Shown here one piece after another: positions 25,761 to 37,099 of a stretch of 64,000 nucleotides of DNA. A program made the translations under genes and the position numbers. The notes beneath the pieces are model-generated. The model searched no databases. It was not told the DNA's origin and saw only the letters and a program-made list of their open reading frames with translations. The stretch's first letter is position 1. Every line of letters begins with the position of its first letter. Source of the DNA: Whalleya microplaca (Eukaryota; Ascomycota; Sordariomycetes; Xylariales; Xylariaceae); the NCBI GenBank assembly GCA_022497155.1, contig MU385710.1, forward strand, positions 1,302,001 through 1,366,000, given 5' to 3'.

Positions 25761-26675
25761 ATGGGCAAATCATATCGTTCGGGTGCTCTCGACGAGGAGC
25801 CCTTTCTCGCTAAAGAAGAAGGAGTGAATGAGAAATGGACGTGGAAAGCAGACGAAGAATATTTACCTAAGAGTTTGCGAAATCTTAGCCCACATTGGGT
25901 TTGGTTGGGTCATGCAGTTCTCCTGTCGATATCCCTGACACTCTTCGCGCTGTCGTTCTGCTCGAAAACTACGAAAATGTCAGATTTAGCTTATACACAA
26001 CAATACTCAGCATGGTGTATGTCTAAACCGAACTTGATTTCCTGAGTGAAAAGGTCTAACGATATCTCTAGCGCCTGCTGTCGAGGCTGTCAAGTATGAG
26101 ACACAACACTTCGACTTACCTCCCTTCACCGAGGGTCCTTTTGTTGGTATGGGCGACGATGTGGACGCAGCTTGGGATGAGATATCAGCCAGTACGTTCA
26201 GACACCTAAACCCCAACCCATTGATCCAAAACTGACTCGAGGACTAGTCGGTGATACGATGATATCTCGCGAGGAGATGATTAAGCTAGGCTTGAACCCC
26301 GATACCTCCCTCGCCATCACAGATCCACGGAACGGCAAGCCGGGGTACCGAGTGGCGATAGAGGTCTTCCACCAGCTGCACTGCCTCAACCTAATGCGCC
26401 AAAACGTGTACAAAGATTACTATACTCCGCTGGGGGGTGATACGGCCGCGCCAACGGAGGATCTAAACGGTCACCTCGACCACTGCATCGACGCGCTGCG
26501 GCAATTCGTCATGTGCCAGGGAGACATTGGCGTATTTAGCTTCCACTACCCCTTTAACGACGGAGACCCATGGCCAAACTACAGCACGTCACATACGTGC
26601 AGGAACTTCGACAGTATTCGCCAATGGGCGGTCGACCACACGGTGCCGAGAGGTCCGGACGAGCCGGAGCATTGA
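25761..26675 (+). CDS. UstYa-family (DUF3328) membrane-anchored oxidase-like protein
   Basis: UstYa-type proteins act in oxidative tailoring and cyclisation in fungal ribosomal-peptide and related metabolite pathways. Three exons: 25761-26016, 26072-26191 and 26248-26675 (introns 55 and 56 nt), giving 267 residues. One membrane segment (HAVLLSISLTLFALSFC, about 51-67) follows a cytosolic N-terminus. The lumenal domain carries both diagnostic HxxHC motifs, HQLHC (167-171) and HLDHC (201-205), 30 residues apart. It also has GYRVAIEVFHQLHCLNLMRQ and a C-terminal TSHTCRNFDSIRQWA segment. The gene looks intact. No other tailoring enzyme, transporter or repeat-bearing precursor is recognisable within 7 kb upstream or 1.8 kb downstream, so its pathway is unknown. 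Confidence 0.9.
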
Positions 26676-28455
26676 TATCTCTAGGCAGGCCGAGAAGGTC
26701 TTCACAACTATTCCGTGTATATACACGACTTCTTTTATATAAAGCGAGCGGAATTTGCCATTGAGAGATCTTGAAAACTAGACTTAAAAAGGTGAAGGAT
26801 TAAACGCGATCTGAAGGTCTTGTACCGGAGAGTTGCCGCAGTGGAGATTACCCCGGTAGTTGACTTGACAGCCCTGGCTCGGAAGGTTATGAGCCCGGAA
26901 GGTTGTGAAAGTCGGGATAACGTTCGCACTTGGTATAAAGACCATGAGAATTCCAAGGCATATATTCTTACTCTCATGGTGCCTAGCCATTGGCTTTGTT
27001 TGACATATATCTCACTTGAGCATCAAGCTTATGAGATTGGAGCTGTGTCGTGGTGATCAGGTCGGGCGTTGTGAGTGTATATACATACATGATATACTCG
27101 GTAGCTCCGCCGAGCAGTCTGGCGGTGTCAAGAAGTTGACGCAAATGCATTTGCATTGATAATAGAAAATATCCAATTAAAATCCATATATGAACATTGC
27201 CTTCTCGATAGGAGCTGTCAGGTGTTATCCACAAATTCCAAGCGACGTGTATCCGAGACATGAGGCGTGGGATGAATCGCGTACGATCAACTAAAAATGC
27301 CCCGGGTTCGATACGAATACGAGAGAAGCTCCAGGGGCATTGAAGAATGAAAAAGCGGGCCCGGGTTGGGGGGGGGGTTCGCTATCAGATCGAGGGCGGG
27401 ATGCCGATTCGCGGCGTCAGACAACCTAAAAAGGGTTTAAAGGAGTTTACCGCCACTGTGCAAGATCGCGGTCCAGTGTTCTGGAGAGCAGCGCACGCAG
27501 GCACGCAGGGACCGTCGGAAGCTTGAGCTTCCAGTGGTGTCATGACGGTGGGCGAATCAGAAGGTTTCGCGGCTCGGCACTCGACCACCACACGTTAGCG
27601 CACATCCACTAAAGTATGTATGTACATATGTACCTACTTGGCAGTAGGCCTGCTAAGCCGCATACTGTGTAGGCGCATTCCCCTATTTGCAATGGGAAAC
27701 GAAACAAGCATGTCAAGACAAGACAGACAGGCACCTGCGCAGACAGATCAAATTGATTGCTGGGCAGGTAGAGCGATAGTGCGGAATACTATGTACGCTA
27801 TGTACGCTATGTACGCTATGTACATAGCACCTGGGAAGTAGATCGCCCTCGAGGATATGGCTTATTGGCAATTGCCCATCATGCTGCATCGACCCATGCG
27901 GCAATAAGATGGTTCGACGTAATAGAAATAAACAAATAAAAAGCCAGAAGCTTGCCTCCCCTATTCCTTCCTATCCTATCCTGAGACCAGCTTAAGCTAC
28001 TTATACCTGGACCTGATCTTTATACCTGATCTTGTGTAGCCCAGGCTCCCAGCTCCCTCCCCTTCCGAGTTCCCAGGTTCCCAAGAAGAGTTGCTTTTTC
28101 TTTATCGGCCGTTATCGATTTGCTCCCGCCGTCAGGAACAAACTTTCCCTAGAGCCTAGAGTTGCCTTAGTGTCGAAAGCTCGGAGGGACCCTGCAACAT
28201 TTTTCACCTATTATATATCTTATCTCCGAGGGACCGTCTCCCATCCAATTGGGCCCCGTCACTGACACTCGCGAAATTGCACTTACTGAAAGGGGAGCAA
28301 ATTTCTGATCGGCCTTTGCTATTTCTCTAGCAGCATCGGGGGCGACCTTCACACTCTTTTAAAAGTCCTCTTGGGACAATTGGTTCTTGCATCCTGCTCC
28401 CTCTGCTTTCCAAGCGTTGCATTTTGTCGCGTCTCAAAAATTCCAATCTTTCAAC
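26676..28455. other. Spacer between the UstYa-like gene and ERG3
   Basis: This is 1.8 kb with small unrelated frames only. The last 400 bp are the probable ERG3 promoter/leader (pyrimidine-rich, ending TTCAACATGG). It also contains a 9-bp tandem repeat listed separately. A tRNA-like GGGTTCGATAC string at about 27303 lacks a matching cloverleaf. Confidence 0.4.
27790..27823. repeat. 9-bp tandem repeat TATGTACGC, 3.8 copies
   Basis: Three perfect copies (27790-27816) and a partial fourth (27817-27823) lie in the ERG3 upstream region, about 630 bp before the start codon. Confidence 0.85.
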
Positions 28456-29555
28456 ATGGACGTCGTACTCGAAGCTACCGACAGCTTCATCGCCGACTAT
28501 ATCTATGCCTGGGCCTATCCTGCCCGTACCGTCCCCTACGACCATCCGCAATTCACCAATGCCACGGAGCAGGGCTTCTCGTCATGGCAGTACAAGCCCG
28601 CCTGCCCTTACTTTGATATCCCTCCCAGCAAATATGCGTACATGAGTGCCTGGGATAGGGACAACATATATCGCCAATCCATTACTCTGTTCCTGATCAC
28701 CTGGTTCGTCAATGGCCCCTATTCTACCACTTATACCCACAATTGTAGTGCTAACCATGCACCCTTAGGATCTTCGGCTTTCTGTTGTACTTTATTTTTG
28801 CAACGTTATCCTACATCTTTATTTTCGACAAGAAGACGGTGTACCATCCCAAGTATCTGAAGAACCAGATGTGGCTTGAAATCAAGCAGGCCAACGCCTC
28901 GATGCCGGGCATAGCCATGCTGACCGTCCCCTTCTGGCTCCTCGAGGTCAATGGCTACACCCGGCTCTACGACACGCCGGCCGACGGGCCCGGCCTGTGG
29001 TACGACATCCTGCAGTTCCCGTTCTTCATCCTCTTCACCGACGCCTCGATCTACCTGATCCACCGCTGGCTGCACCTGCCGTCGGTCTACAAGCACCTGC
29101 ACAAGCCGCACCACAAGTGGATCATGCCGACGCCGTACGCCTCGCACGCCTTCCACCCGCTGGACGGCTGGGCGCAGGGGCTGCCGTACCACCTGTACCC
29201 GATCCTGTTCCCGCTCAACAAGTTCGCATCCGTAGCCCTATTCGTCTTCGTCAACTTCTGGACGATCATGATCCACGACGGCGAGTACGTGGCCGACAGC
29301 GCGGTGATCAACGGCGCCGCCTGCCACACCGTCCACCACCTCTACTTCAACTACAACTACGGCCAGTACACCACCTTCTGGGACCGCCTCGGCCGCTCCT
29401 ACCGCGAGCCCGACAAGGAGCTCTTCGAGAAGGAGAAGAAGATGAGCGAGGCCCAGTGGAAGAAGCAGACCGCCGAGATGGAGCGCATCCTCAAGGAGGT
29501 CGAGGGCGAGGACGACCGCACCTACGAGGGCGCCGGCACCAAGAAGAACAACTAG
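28456..29555 (+). CDS. ERG3: Sterol C-5 desaturase (ERG3-type)
   Basis: Erg3 introduces the C-5(6) double bond of episterol in ergosterol synthesis, in the ER membrane, using a di-iron centre. Two exons, 28456-28703 and 28769-29555 (intron 65 nt), give 344 residues, normal for the family. The fatty-acid hydroxylase histidine boxes are complete: HRWLH (about 181-185), HKPHH (about 194-198) and HTVHH (about 277). Hydrophobic segments include [19 protein letters not shown] and [19 protein letters not shown]. The C-terminus is a charged, helical Glu/Lys-rich tail ending GTKKNN. Exon 2 from about 28900 on is strongly GC-rich, unlike the flanking spacers. No other sterol gene is nearby. Confidence 0.94.
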
Positions 29556-31493
29556 ACGCCGCCATTCGTTCAGCAAGCAAGCAAGCAAGATTGCCTCTCG
29601 GGGAGGCAGCCTGTTAGGGGTTGTGTTGCATACCCTCGTCGGATCGTAGAATCGGTTGTTATTCTGCGAGCTCACCCCCGACCGGGGAAGTTCCTCTAGT
29701 CGTTCAAATTGCCTCTTGAACGGGACAGACGAGGGGACTGCAAGTATGATTGATGGACAGGGCTCCGGCTGTCGTGTCACATAGTGGAAGACTGTACATA
29801 TGGAGAAACAGAGATGCGCGGCGGCGGGTCTACGATTCTTTCGGGTGGTGGTGTGTGTCTGTGAGTGTATGTGGTTCGGGTAAATCAAACGGTGTTCCGG
29901 ATTTTTTTTTTTTTTTACTACTGATGAAAGCAAAACAAAAGAAGAGATGATATGGTTATTTCAACGACACGACGACAGGTGTTTGTTGTTGTTGTGGTTG
30001 GATTTGGGAATCGATTCCACGCCATGGCCTCCATTAGAGATGAAAGATGAAATCAGAGAGGCAACTCCCGTCGTTACCTTAATAGAGACGAGCCTAACAA
30101 ATTTGTAATACCTAAATCAATACAATGTTCAAGACAAATCACCATGGTATACTTTAGTTTATGTGATTTATGTGATAGTCAATAAGCAATGGCCACATTC
30201 TGGTGAGATATATATTACATGATGAACTACTCGTATGTTTCTTGTTTAGCTAAGATTATCCTCGGTACAACATTGAGTTTCGCTTCACTTCCTATAATCG
30301 AAACTTCTAGTCTTGGCTATAGCTTTGACCTCAAGGTTTTAGATTTTCAGATATTCAGGTAGATGAATAGACTTGAGAATGCCGTATTGATCCATGAGTT
30401 CGAGACTTAAGTACAAATGATCAGTCTCCCATAAGACTAGCGATCAACGAAGCTCAGTGGCTATCATCTGTTTAGAAGTGTCATAAGTCACTATAACATA
30501 TTTTCTCTACAGGTCGTGACAAATCGCTAGTAAGTAGGGATTTTATACAACTTACGTCAACCAATTTGCACAGATATTTGATCAGAGTTGGTATCATTAT
30601 AATGTGTAACATTGAATAGAAGGTGGATTCATTGTAGCACTACACAGAATCAATAGAAATTGTTGCGTGTTGATCAGAATACTCATAATATGATCAAGAG
30701 ATGAAAGATTATAAGATATTCTTATTGCCATGGAGGTTCTCTAGTAGTATTTTGGGAAGTGCTATGCGGGATTATAAGGATCATCTCAACACGAGTGTGT
30801 AAGTAGAGTCATACAATGTCAAGATCTTTTCATCTGAACTTTCATAAATCATAGGAAGCAAATCTGTTGTAAAGCAATCAGGTTCAAAAGTTGAATACTG
30901 CCTTCGAAGACGCGGCTTATATTCATATTCAGACAAGGAGACTATCGAGCACGCAAAGTCGAATCGATCCATTACGACCCTCTCCATAGTCGCCTGCAAC
31001 GACTATCTACCATATTCCTGTTCACTCCAAGGGTATCTCTATCTCTTCCCATCCATACCCTCTCCCTTCCCACCCAGTATGATACATCTGTCCGCCCCTG
31101 ATATCAATAACACAAGGCTTTCCCTTCCCTAAAAAAAGCAAGCAAGATAGATATTCCATTTCCCTAAATCGGAAGAAAGAGCCCAAGACCGTAAACGCCA
31201 GTGCCAAAGTGAAAAAGTAGGTAAAAAAAAAAAAAAAAAGTGCGAATGACGTCGCTAGCAGACAGTAAAAGTCAATCCTGATCCGTCGCTCTTATGCATC
31301 CGTCTGCTCGTCAGAAATCAGTTTGCCGCATCGACGGTGAAGTTCGAGCCGTGATATCGGTCGGTGATAGTCGGTTTGGTCGGGGTAATAGACATAGACT
31401 GTTTTGGGGACAGCATCGCCATCAACTCGTACCTGACTCGCATCTGGCAGATTTTTCTCCCTCTTTGTCGCCACACAGGCCGCTCAGTCAATG

Positions 31494-31559
<66 letters not shown>

Positions 31560-31604
31560 TGTGTGTGTATGCGTCTGTCTGCCTCTTGCCCTTGCGATCC
31601 CACC
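29556..31604. other. Spacer between ERG3 and the DUF2015 gene, with simple repeats
   Basis: Two kilobases hold the ERG3 3' region, including a run of 14 T at about 29904-29917, an AT-rich middle (30-31 kb) and a run of about 17 A at 31208-31224. No open frame has a recognisable product. The compound microsatellite at 31495 lies in what should be the 3' region of the minus-strand DUF2015 gene. Confidence 0.4.
31495..31568. repeat. Compound microsatellite (CT)24(GT)13
   Basis: Twenty-four perfect CT units (31495-31542) run directly into thirteen GT units (31543-31568). The tract begins about 35 bp past the DUF2015 stop codon on the minus strand, so the transcript would carry an AC tract and then an AG tract in its 3' end. 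It is the longest simple repeat in the window and a likely polymorphic locus. Confidence 0.95.
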
Positions 31605-31985
31605 TCATGAAAAACTAACAAACTTAGGATCCCTCGGCCTCCCATCAGCGCCAATACCATTGGCCTTGAAGCGCTGCTCCATATACACCCTCCTCGCATC
31701 GTCAAACCGCATGCGCCGCTTCTTCATGATCGCGAGCACCTCCCGCTTCGCCGCGTCGTCGAGCCCCGCGCGCCCGTCGCCCGCCTCCACGTTGCCGCCG
31801 AGGTCGAACGTGCTGCTGCTGAGCCCGGCCTCGATGTCGCCGGCGAAGCCGCCGCCGCCGCCGGGGAGCTGGGCGTACAGGTGCGAGGACCCCGGCAGCA
31901 GATGCAGCCAGTGCGCGCGCGTGAGGTAGAGGACGGTGCCGAGCACGAGGACCGCGAAGGTCAGGGAGTAGAGGAGGTAGCCCAT
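31605..31985 (-). CDS. DUF2015 small membrane-anchored protein
   Basis: A single exon encodes 126 residues. The start is placed at MGYLLYSL (31983-31985), not at the upstream in-frame extension, because the protein then opens with its one hydrophobic segment, LLYSLTFAVLVLGTVLYL (residues about 4-21). The middle has a Gly run (LPGGGGGFAGD). The C-terminal half, AAKREVLAIMKKRRMRFDDA through GRPRDPKFVSFS, is the conserved part of the fungal DUF2015 family as I know it. The function is unknown; a type II or tail-in membrane protein is likely. It is divergent from the ribosomal protein gene with a 730-bp shared spacer. Confidence 0.8.
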   Translation of the reverse strand: MGYLLYSLTFAVLVLGTVLYLTRAHWLHLLPGSSHLYAQLPGGGGGFAGDIEAGLSSSTFDLGGNVEAGDGRAGLDDAAKREVLAIMKKRRMRFDDARRVYMEQRFKANGIGADGRPRDPKFVSFS

Positions 31986-32715
31986 TTTATTGGATTTTTG
32001 GGTTTGTTTTATTCTGGGGACATACACCCGCGGCGATGGTGATCGGCGAGTGAGTGAGGAGATGAGAGCGCAATGGAGGTGAGATAGGGTTTAGTTGCCG
32101 TGCGGTAGTTCGAGGCCGTCAGGGCACTTGACAGGAGGACGGCGCAATAGGTGCGTAAGAAGGGTTGGTGGAACCAACTAACTAACTGGATCGAAGGGAG
32201 AAAGTAAGAACTCAGACAACAAAAGAGATGGGGGAGGGAAAAGTTGCGATTGTGCAATTGGCAAAACTGGTTTATATCGCAGTTAGGCCATGAAAGAAGA
32301 CAGCATCCTGAATGTGAGAATCGAAAGTAGGTAGGTTGGATCGAGTTTCCGGAGAATGGAAAATGGAAGATGGAAATGGGGGAGATCGTAAGACGGGGCA
32401 GCTGACGACACAAAATTGGGTTTCGGGCTGAACGGGTGAGGCGGCATGGAAGCGACAGGTGGCTCGTGCGCCGTTGCGATTACGTGTTACGTGTCCGCGT
32501 TTTTAATGGGCACTACATAGTGTATGTAATACGTCTGGAACTGTACGTATCTTTAGATTATGACGCTAGATCGGATCTGGCTAATTAAGCGACTCCCACA
32601 CTTTGCATTGTGTGCCGCCGCGAGCTTCTAAATCGTTAATCGCGGGAAGCATCGAAACGAAGCCCTTTTTCGAGACTCCGACTTTGCGACACCAGCACCT
32701 ACTGATATTTACAAA
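31986..32715. promoter_or_regulatory. Divergent promoter region of the DUF2015 gene (-) and eL28 (+)
   Basis: This 730-bp region separates two divergent start codons. Minus-sense sequence at 32009-32413 is pyrimidine-rich and likely leader of the DUF2015 gene. The eL28 leader ends TTTACAAAATGG. Confidence 0.5.
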
Positions 32716-33479
32716 ATGGCACCGACTACGAGCAACCTCGTCTCTCCAGACCTCGTCTGGGAGATCGTCCGTGAGTTTGGACCCGATTGTGCGGTTTATT
32801 GGCGTGGTCGTGGTGGAAGCTGATTGCTAGGGCTACAGGCGGCAACAACTCCTACCTCGTCAAGAGAAAGGAGGCTGGTGGTGTCCAGTTCTCGCGCGAC
32901 CCCCTGAACCTGACCAACAAGAATAGCCGCAAGGTGAGGACTCAGAATTATACAGCCATTTATAATCTTGAATAGAAATATCGCTAACATGAGACTAGTA
33001 TGCCGGTTTCGTGAACCCCAAGGTATGGATGGAGCTCTCGCCCTCACACGATCCATAATGCGCCAAATTGGGAATTGAGACTTACAACTGGTAAACTAGG
33101 CCGTTGGTGTTCAGGGAACCGAGAAGGGCGGTATCAAGGTCGTCAGCAAGAAGGAGTCTGCTTTCCAGAAGCCCGGCAAGGCCGCTATTGAGGCTACCTC
33201 GTCCGGCGGCAAGCCCACGCGAAAGTCAGTCCCACCCACCCTCCTACAAGCAAACCCCAGATACCACGAAAGCATTGTTTATTGACAAGTATATACCTGA
33301 ACAGGATCTACGCCGCCGTTGCCAACCAGACGGCCAAGAACAGCTACCGCCCCGACCTCCGCGAAGCCGCCGTCGCCCGCGTCTCCGCCATCCGCCGATC
33401 CCAGAAGGAGCCCAAGCCGACCCCCGAGCAGAAGCCCCGAGGCAAGAAGGCGAAGAAGGCGGCCGAGGCCTCGTCATGA
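32716..33479 (+). CDS. RPL28: 60S ribosomal protein L28 (eL28)
   Basis: This is a structural protein of the large cytosolic ribosomal subunit, in the eL28 family that S. cerevisiae lacks. Five exons: 32716-32770, 32839-32933, 32999-33022, 33100-33224 and 33305-33479 (introns 68, 65, 77, 80 nt), giving 157 residues. Exon 3 is only 24 nt (YAGFVNPK) and would be missed by open-frame scans. Family landmarks are SNLVSPDLVWEIVRGNNSYL, GGVQFSRDPLNLTNKNSRKY, GFVNPKAVGV, and a basic C-terminus with RPDLREAAVARVSAIRRSQK. High intron density near the 5' end and a clean AAAATGGC start context fit a highly expressed ribosomal gene. Confidence 0.93.
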
Positions 33480-34855
33480 TATATCCCAATACCTTACCTA
33501 GCTACGGAACATTATTGAGGGAGAATTAGGCGGTGATTCATCAAAATAAGGTCATAACACATAGCCCCCATAGGCACAGGTGCTTTATTATCTGGTAGTT
33601 AGTCGACTTTAATCCCAACAATCGAAGCAGAAGCACACATCTATAAGGAGTGATATTGCGTGATTTGAGAGATAGATGCCATCCGTAGTTTCGCAGTTTC
33701 ACCGAGCCTGGTCCAATCTGGCAGGACTACCCGTAGGATCCAATTAGGTAGCAGTATGCAGGCCCTTCGGTTCGGGAGAAGGTGTGTGTGTGTGTGTACA
33801 GCAGCAGGCTCACCTCAAGGGTGGTTATGAGTTATTTTCTTAGATATGATATCCTCGAAAAGTGAACGGAAAGTCCCATATTAGTCCATATTGATAGTCG
33901 TTTATGTCATTTACGTTGGCCGGGCCCATTTGAGCCTACAAACGCCTTGGAAGATTAACCATTGGCCCGACCCTGCCCGATCCCGAAAATGAACCTCGGA
34001 ATAGGCAGGACGGCTTATCCGGGTCTGGGCGGAAAATGGCTGATAATCCAGCGAGAATAGCCTCGGACTAACCTACCTAGCTATGTGGACATGCCGAGCA
34101 CATACATAACCTACCTATGTAGTTGCGTAGGTAGTGGAAGAGTCGGGAGGGAGTCACCATGTAAAGATCGAGGCTAGCATATCTCTATGCGTAGGTACAT
34201 GTATCTATTATTACCTATAGCGCAGCAAAGAGGCAAGAGGGCGGGACCTGTGGCTTCCCCTGTGCAATGATGTAGGTAAAACAAGAGTGATTTTCGAGCG
34301 AGTTTCATTGGGGGAGGGACAGGCAAGACAGGAGGAACAAACGGGGAGAAGCCTAACCTAGGTATGTATGTACCTACCCCACTGTACACCAAACCGCATT
34401 GAAGCTGGTGCGGGCTATTTTTGCTGGGCCGGCTGGGCTGCTGCTGGGCTGGGTTGGCCGGGTTCCCTTCCAGTGGAGGGCGTGGAATAGCGATTACATA
34501 TGATGCGGGATGAGATATCCATCTTTGTCTCGATTTGCCCCGCCATGTTTCCGCATCCCTCGCACCTCACACCCCAAAGTCGACGTAACTACCTAGTTTA
34601 GGTACATAGACGATATAAACGAGGTCCGTAGTCCAAACACACTTAGTATTTACTCAGATTCACATGTCCTCTAACCTTTGACCTCCCCCCTTCTTTCTCT
34701 CTTATTCCTACATAAACTTCAGTTTCAACACCCTTCTACTTTCTTCACTCAAGAGAGTTCCAATTGCTCATTCCCAAGAGCACCAAACACTGACGTCGAT
34801 AACCCCGCGTCAGTCCTCACAAATTACCCCACCTCCTCAACAATAAACCGCAACC
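33480..34855. other. Spacer between eL28 and malate dehydrogenase
   Basis: This is 1.4 kb. It holds the eL28 3' end, a short GT run at about 33784-33798, several GTAGGTA/ACCTACC motifs (34070-34140, 34360-34380) and a GCTGGGCTG-type short repeat (34420-34450). The last 230 bp are pyrimidine-rich and probably the malate dehydrogenase promoter/leader. No gene is recognised. Confidence 0.4.
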
Positions 34856-36190
34856 ATGGTTAAAGCTGGTATGCAGGCCGCCACCGTTGTTGAGACGCAA
34901 GCCCAAGTAATATACTGACGAAAGCCATTAGTTGTCGCTGGAGCCTCTGGCGGTATTGGCCAGGTCTGTAGCTATGATTTAGAGTAATTGGAAGAACGTC
35001 TCGAACTAATGCCGAGCAGCCTCTGTCTCTCCTCCTGAAGCTGTGCCCCCTGGTCGACGAGCTCGCCCTCTACGATGTCGTCAACACCCCGGGTGTCGCG
35101 GCTGATCTCTCCCACATCTCCTCCACTGCCGTAAGCTGCGCCCTCCATTCTATAACCAGAACGTTTCCTGACACGGTTGATAGAAAGTCACAGGCTACCT
35201 GCCCAAGGACGAGGGCGGAAAGGCCGCCTTCAAGGATGCGGACATAATCGTGATCCCCGCGGGCATTCCCCGTACGTATCCCGACGGTGTGCCTCGGGAA
35301 AGGCGGTAAAATAACTCATGTATTTCGCAGGCAAGCCCGGCATGACCCGAGACGACCTCTTCAACATCAACGCGGGCATCGTCAAGGGTCTGATCGAGAT
35401 CGCGGCCGAGGTGGCCCCGAAGGCCTTCATCCTCGTCATCTCGAACCCCGTCAACTCGACCGTGCCCATCGCGGCCGAGGTGCTCAAGGCCAAGGGCGTC
35501 TTCGACCCCAAGAAGCTGTTCGGCGTCACCACCCTCGACATCGTCCGCGCCGAGACCTTCGTCGCCGAGATCGCCGGCAAGAAGACCGGCTCCGAGCTCA
35601 CCGTCCCCGTCATCGGCGGACACTCCGGCGAGACCATCGTCCCCCTCTTCAGCAAGGTCAGCCCCGGTGTGTCGATTCCGGATGACAAGTACGACGCCCT
35701 CGTCAACCGCGTTCAGTTCGGCGGTGACGAGGTCGTCAAGGCCAAGGATGGTGCGGGCTCCGCTACACTGTCCATGGCTTTCGCCGGATACCGGTAAGCC
35801 ATGCTGCTCCAGTGATCTGCAAAACGCAACAGCTAACGACGCCTCAGGTTTGCCGAGAAGGTGTTGAAGGCCGTCAAGGGCGAGAAGGGTCTCGTCGAGC
35901 CCAGCTTCGTCTACCTGCCCGGTGTCCCAGGTGGCGAGGAGATTGCCAAGGCCACCGGCCTGGACTTCTTCTCGGTCCCCATCGAACTTGGAGTGAGTGA
36001 CTCGACTCGTGTCTGCGACTCTCTCCATCCATGCTGACTATTGGAACAGCCGAGCGGTGCCGCGAAGGCCACCAACCCCCTGACGGGCATCACCGACAAG
36101 GAGAAGACCCTGCTGGACGCCGCCGTCAAGGGCCTCAAGGGCAACATCGAGAAGGGCATCACCTTCGCCCACAACCCCCCTCAAAAGTAA
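34856..36190 (+). CDS. NAD-dependent malate dehydrogenase, cytosolic type
   Basis: It interconverts malate and oxaloacetate with NAD. Seven exons: 34856-34868, 34932-34963, 35020-35130, 35184-35271, 35331-35793, 35848-35992 and 36050-36190, giving 330 residues; introns are 53-63 nt. The first exon is only 13 nt. The N-terminus [20 protein letters not shown] begins directly with the Rossmann GxxGxxG motif, so there is no mitochondrial presequence. The C-terminus NPPQK lacks an SKL-type peroxisomal signal, which points to the cytosol. Substrate and catalytic landmarks are [49 protein letters not shown] and the catalytic-His segment [15 protein letters not shown]. Codon use is strongly biased to C-ending codons, consistent with high expression. 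Confidence 0.95.
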
Positions 36191-37099
36191 ATTGTTCTTC
36201 CCCCTGATTGATTCGTCGTTGTTCCGGATGACTTGCTTGCCTTGTCTTGGCGTGTTGAGCGTTTTTGCTGGGATTTATTATACTCGGGATAACTCCGTCT
36301 GTGGATGGACGTCTATGGACCGGTGTATGGTTTGTAGATGAAAAGACAAAAAAAAGAATTCAAAGAAAGAACAGTCATGATGCGACGAAGATTGAGAGCG
36401 GGTGACTGATAATTCTCTGTTTCTGCTTTAGGTTGTAAAAAGAACAAGAAAAAGTGACGTATGTGAACCGCTTCGGAATATTGAGATCCAACGAACGTCC
36501 CCTCCTCCTCAAACCTCCCCGTATTTTCACAGGCTTTCGGATGAGGGGTCCCGGGGGAATAACGGCTTACTGAGAAGTCAATGCGCGGAAGCATGGAGGG
36601 TTTGAACCGATACGGGCGACTGGCGGATGGGCTAGCAGCAAGCATGCGTGAGCGAAGAGTATGTCTGTGAGACAGTGGAAGAGCAAATATCATTGTAGAT
36701 ATCCCATCCATACACCTTAAATCCCCTTTAACGCCGTTTTGCCTACCCACTCTGAGATTGGTAGTAGTTGTCCCTGTCTCCGTCTCCTGTCTGGTCACGC
36801 CCGCAGCCAGCCACCCACCCATGTCTTGTTGTATCGTAATGTAAATAAATGAATAGTGTATGACGGTAGTCCAAATTCCAATTGACCCCTATTTGAGATT
36901 GAATACCTATAGTACTGTCTATCCGCTCGCTGGAAAGCTGAAACTCTAGACTTGCCAACCAACCATTGATAGATTGATTTGTACTAACATGGGGATGCTC
37001 GGGATGCTGTTCATTGTTGTTTGCTGATGTTGTTGATGATGTTGATGATGTTGATGATGTATCTGATAGTGCTTGATATTGGTTCTCGATATGAGTGGC
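36191..37099. other. Convergent 3' spacer between malate dehydrogenase and Trs33
   Basis: The 0.9 kb holds both 3' ends. A 169-codon minus frame (36313-36822) has no family resemblance and is judged a chance frame. A 9-bp tandem repeat lies at 37033-37059. Confidence 0.4.
37033..37059. repeat. 9-bp tandem repeat TTGATGATG, 3 copies
   Basis: Three perfect copies lie 41-67 bp beyond the Trs33 stop codon, so they should be in its 3' untranslated region. Confidence 0.85.

Noticed and set aside
27290..27330. tRNA-like GGGTTCGATAC T-arm string
   Set aside because: No acceptor stem, anticodon arm or D arm could be paired around it.
25761..29555. A secondary-metabolite cluster formed by the UstYa-like gene and ERG3
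   Set aside because: ERG3 is a standard ergosterol enzyme with all histidine boxes and no cluster partners; proximity alone (1.8 kb) does not support a joint pathway.
36313..36822. 169-codon minus frame between malate dehydrogenase and Trs33
   Set aside because: It lies in the shared 3' region, has no recognisable domain, and its codon use is unlike the neighbouring genes.
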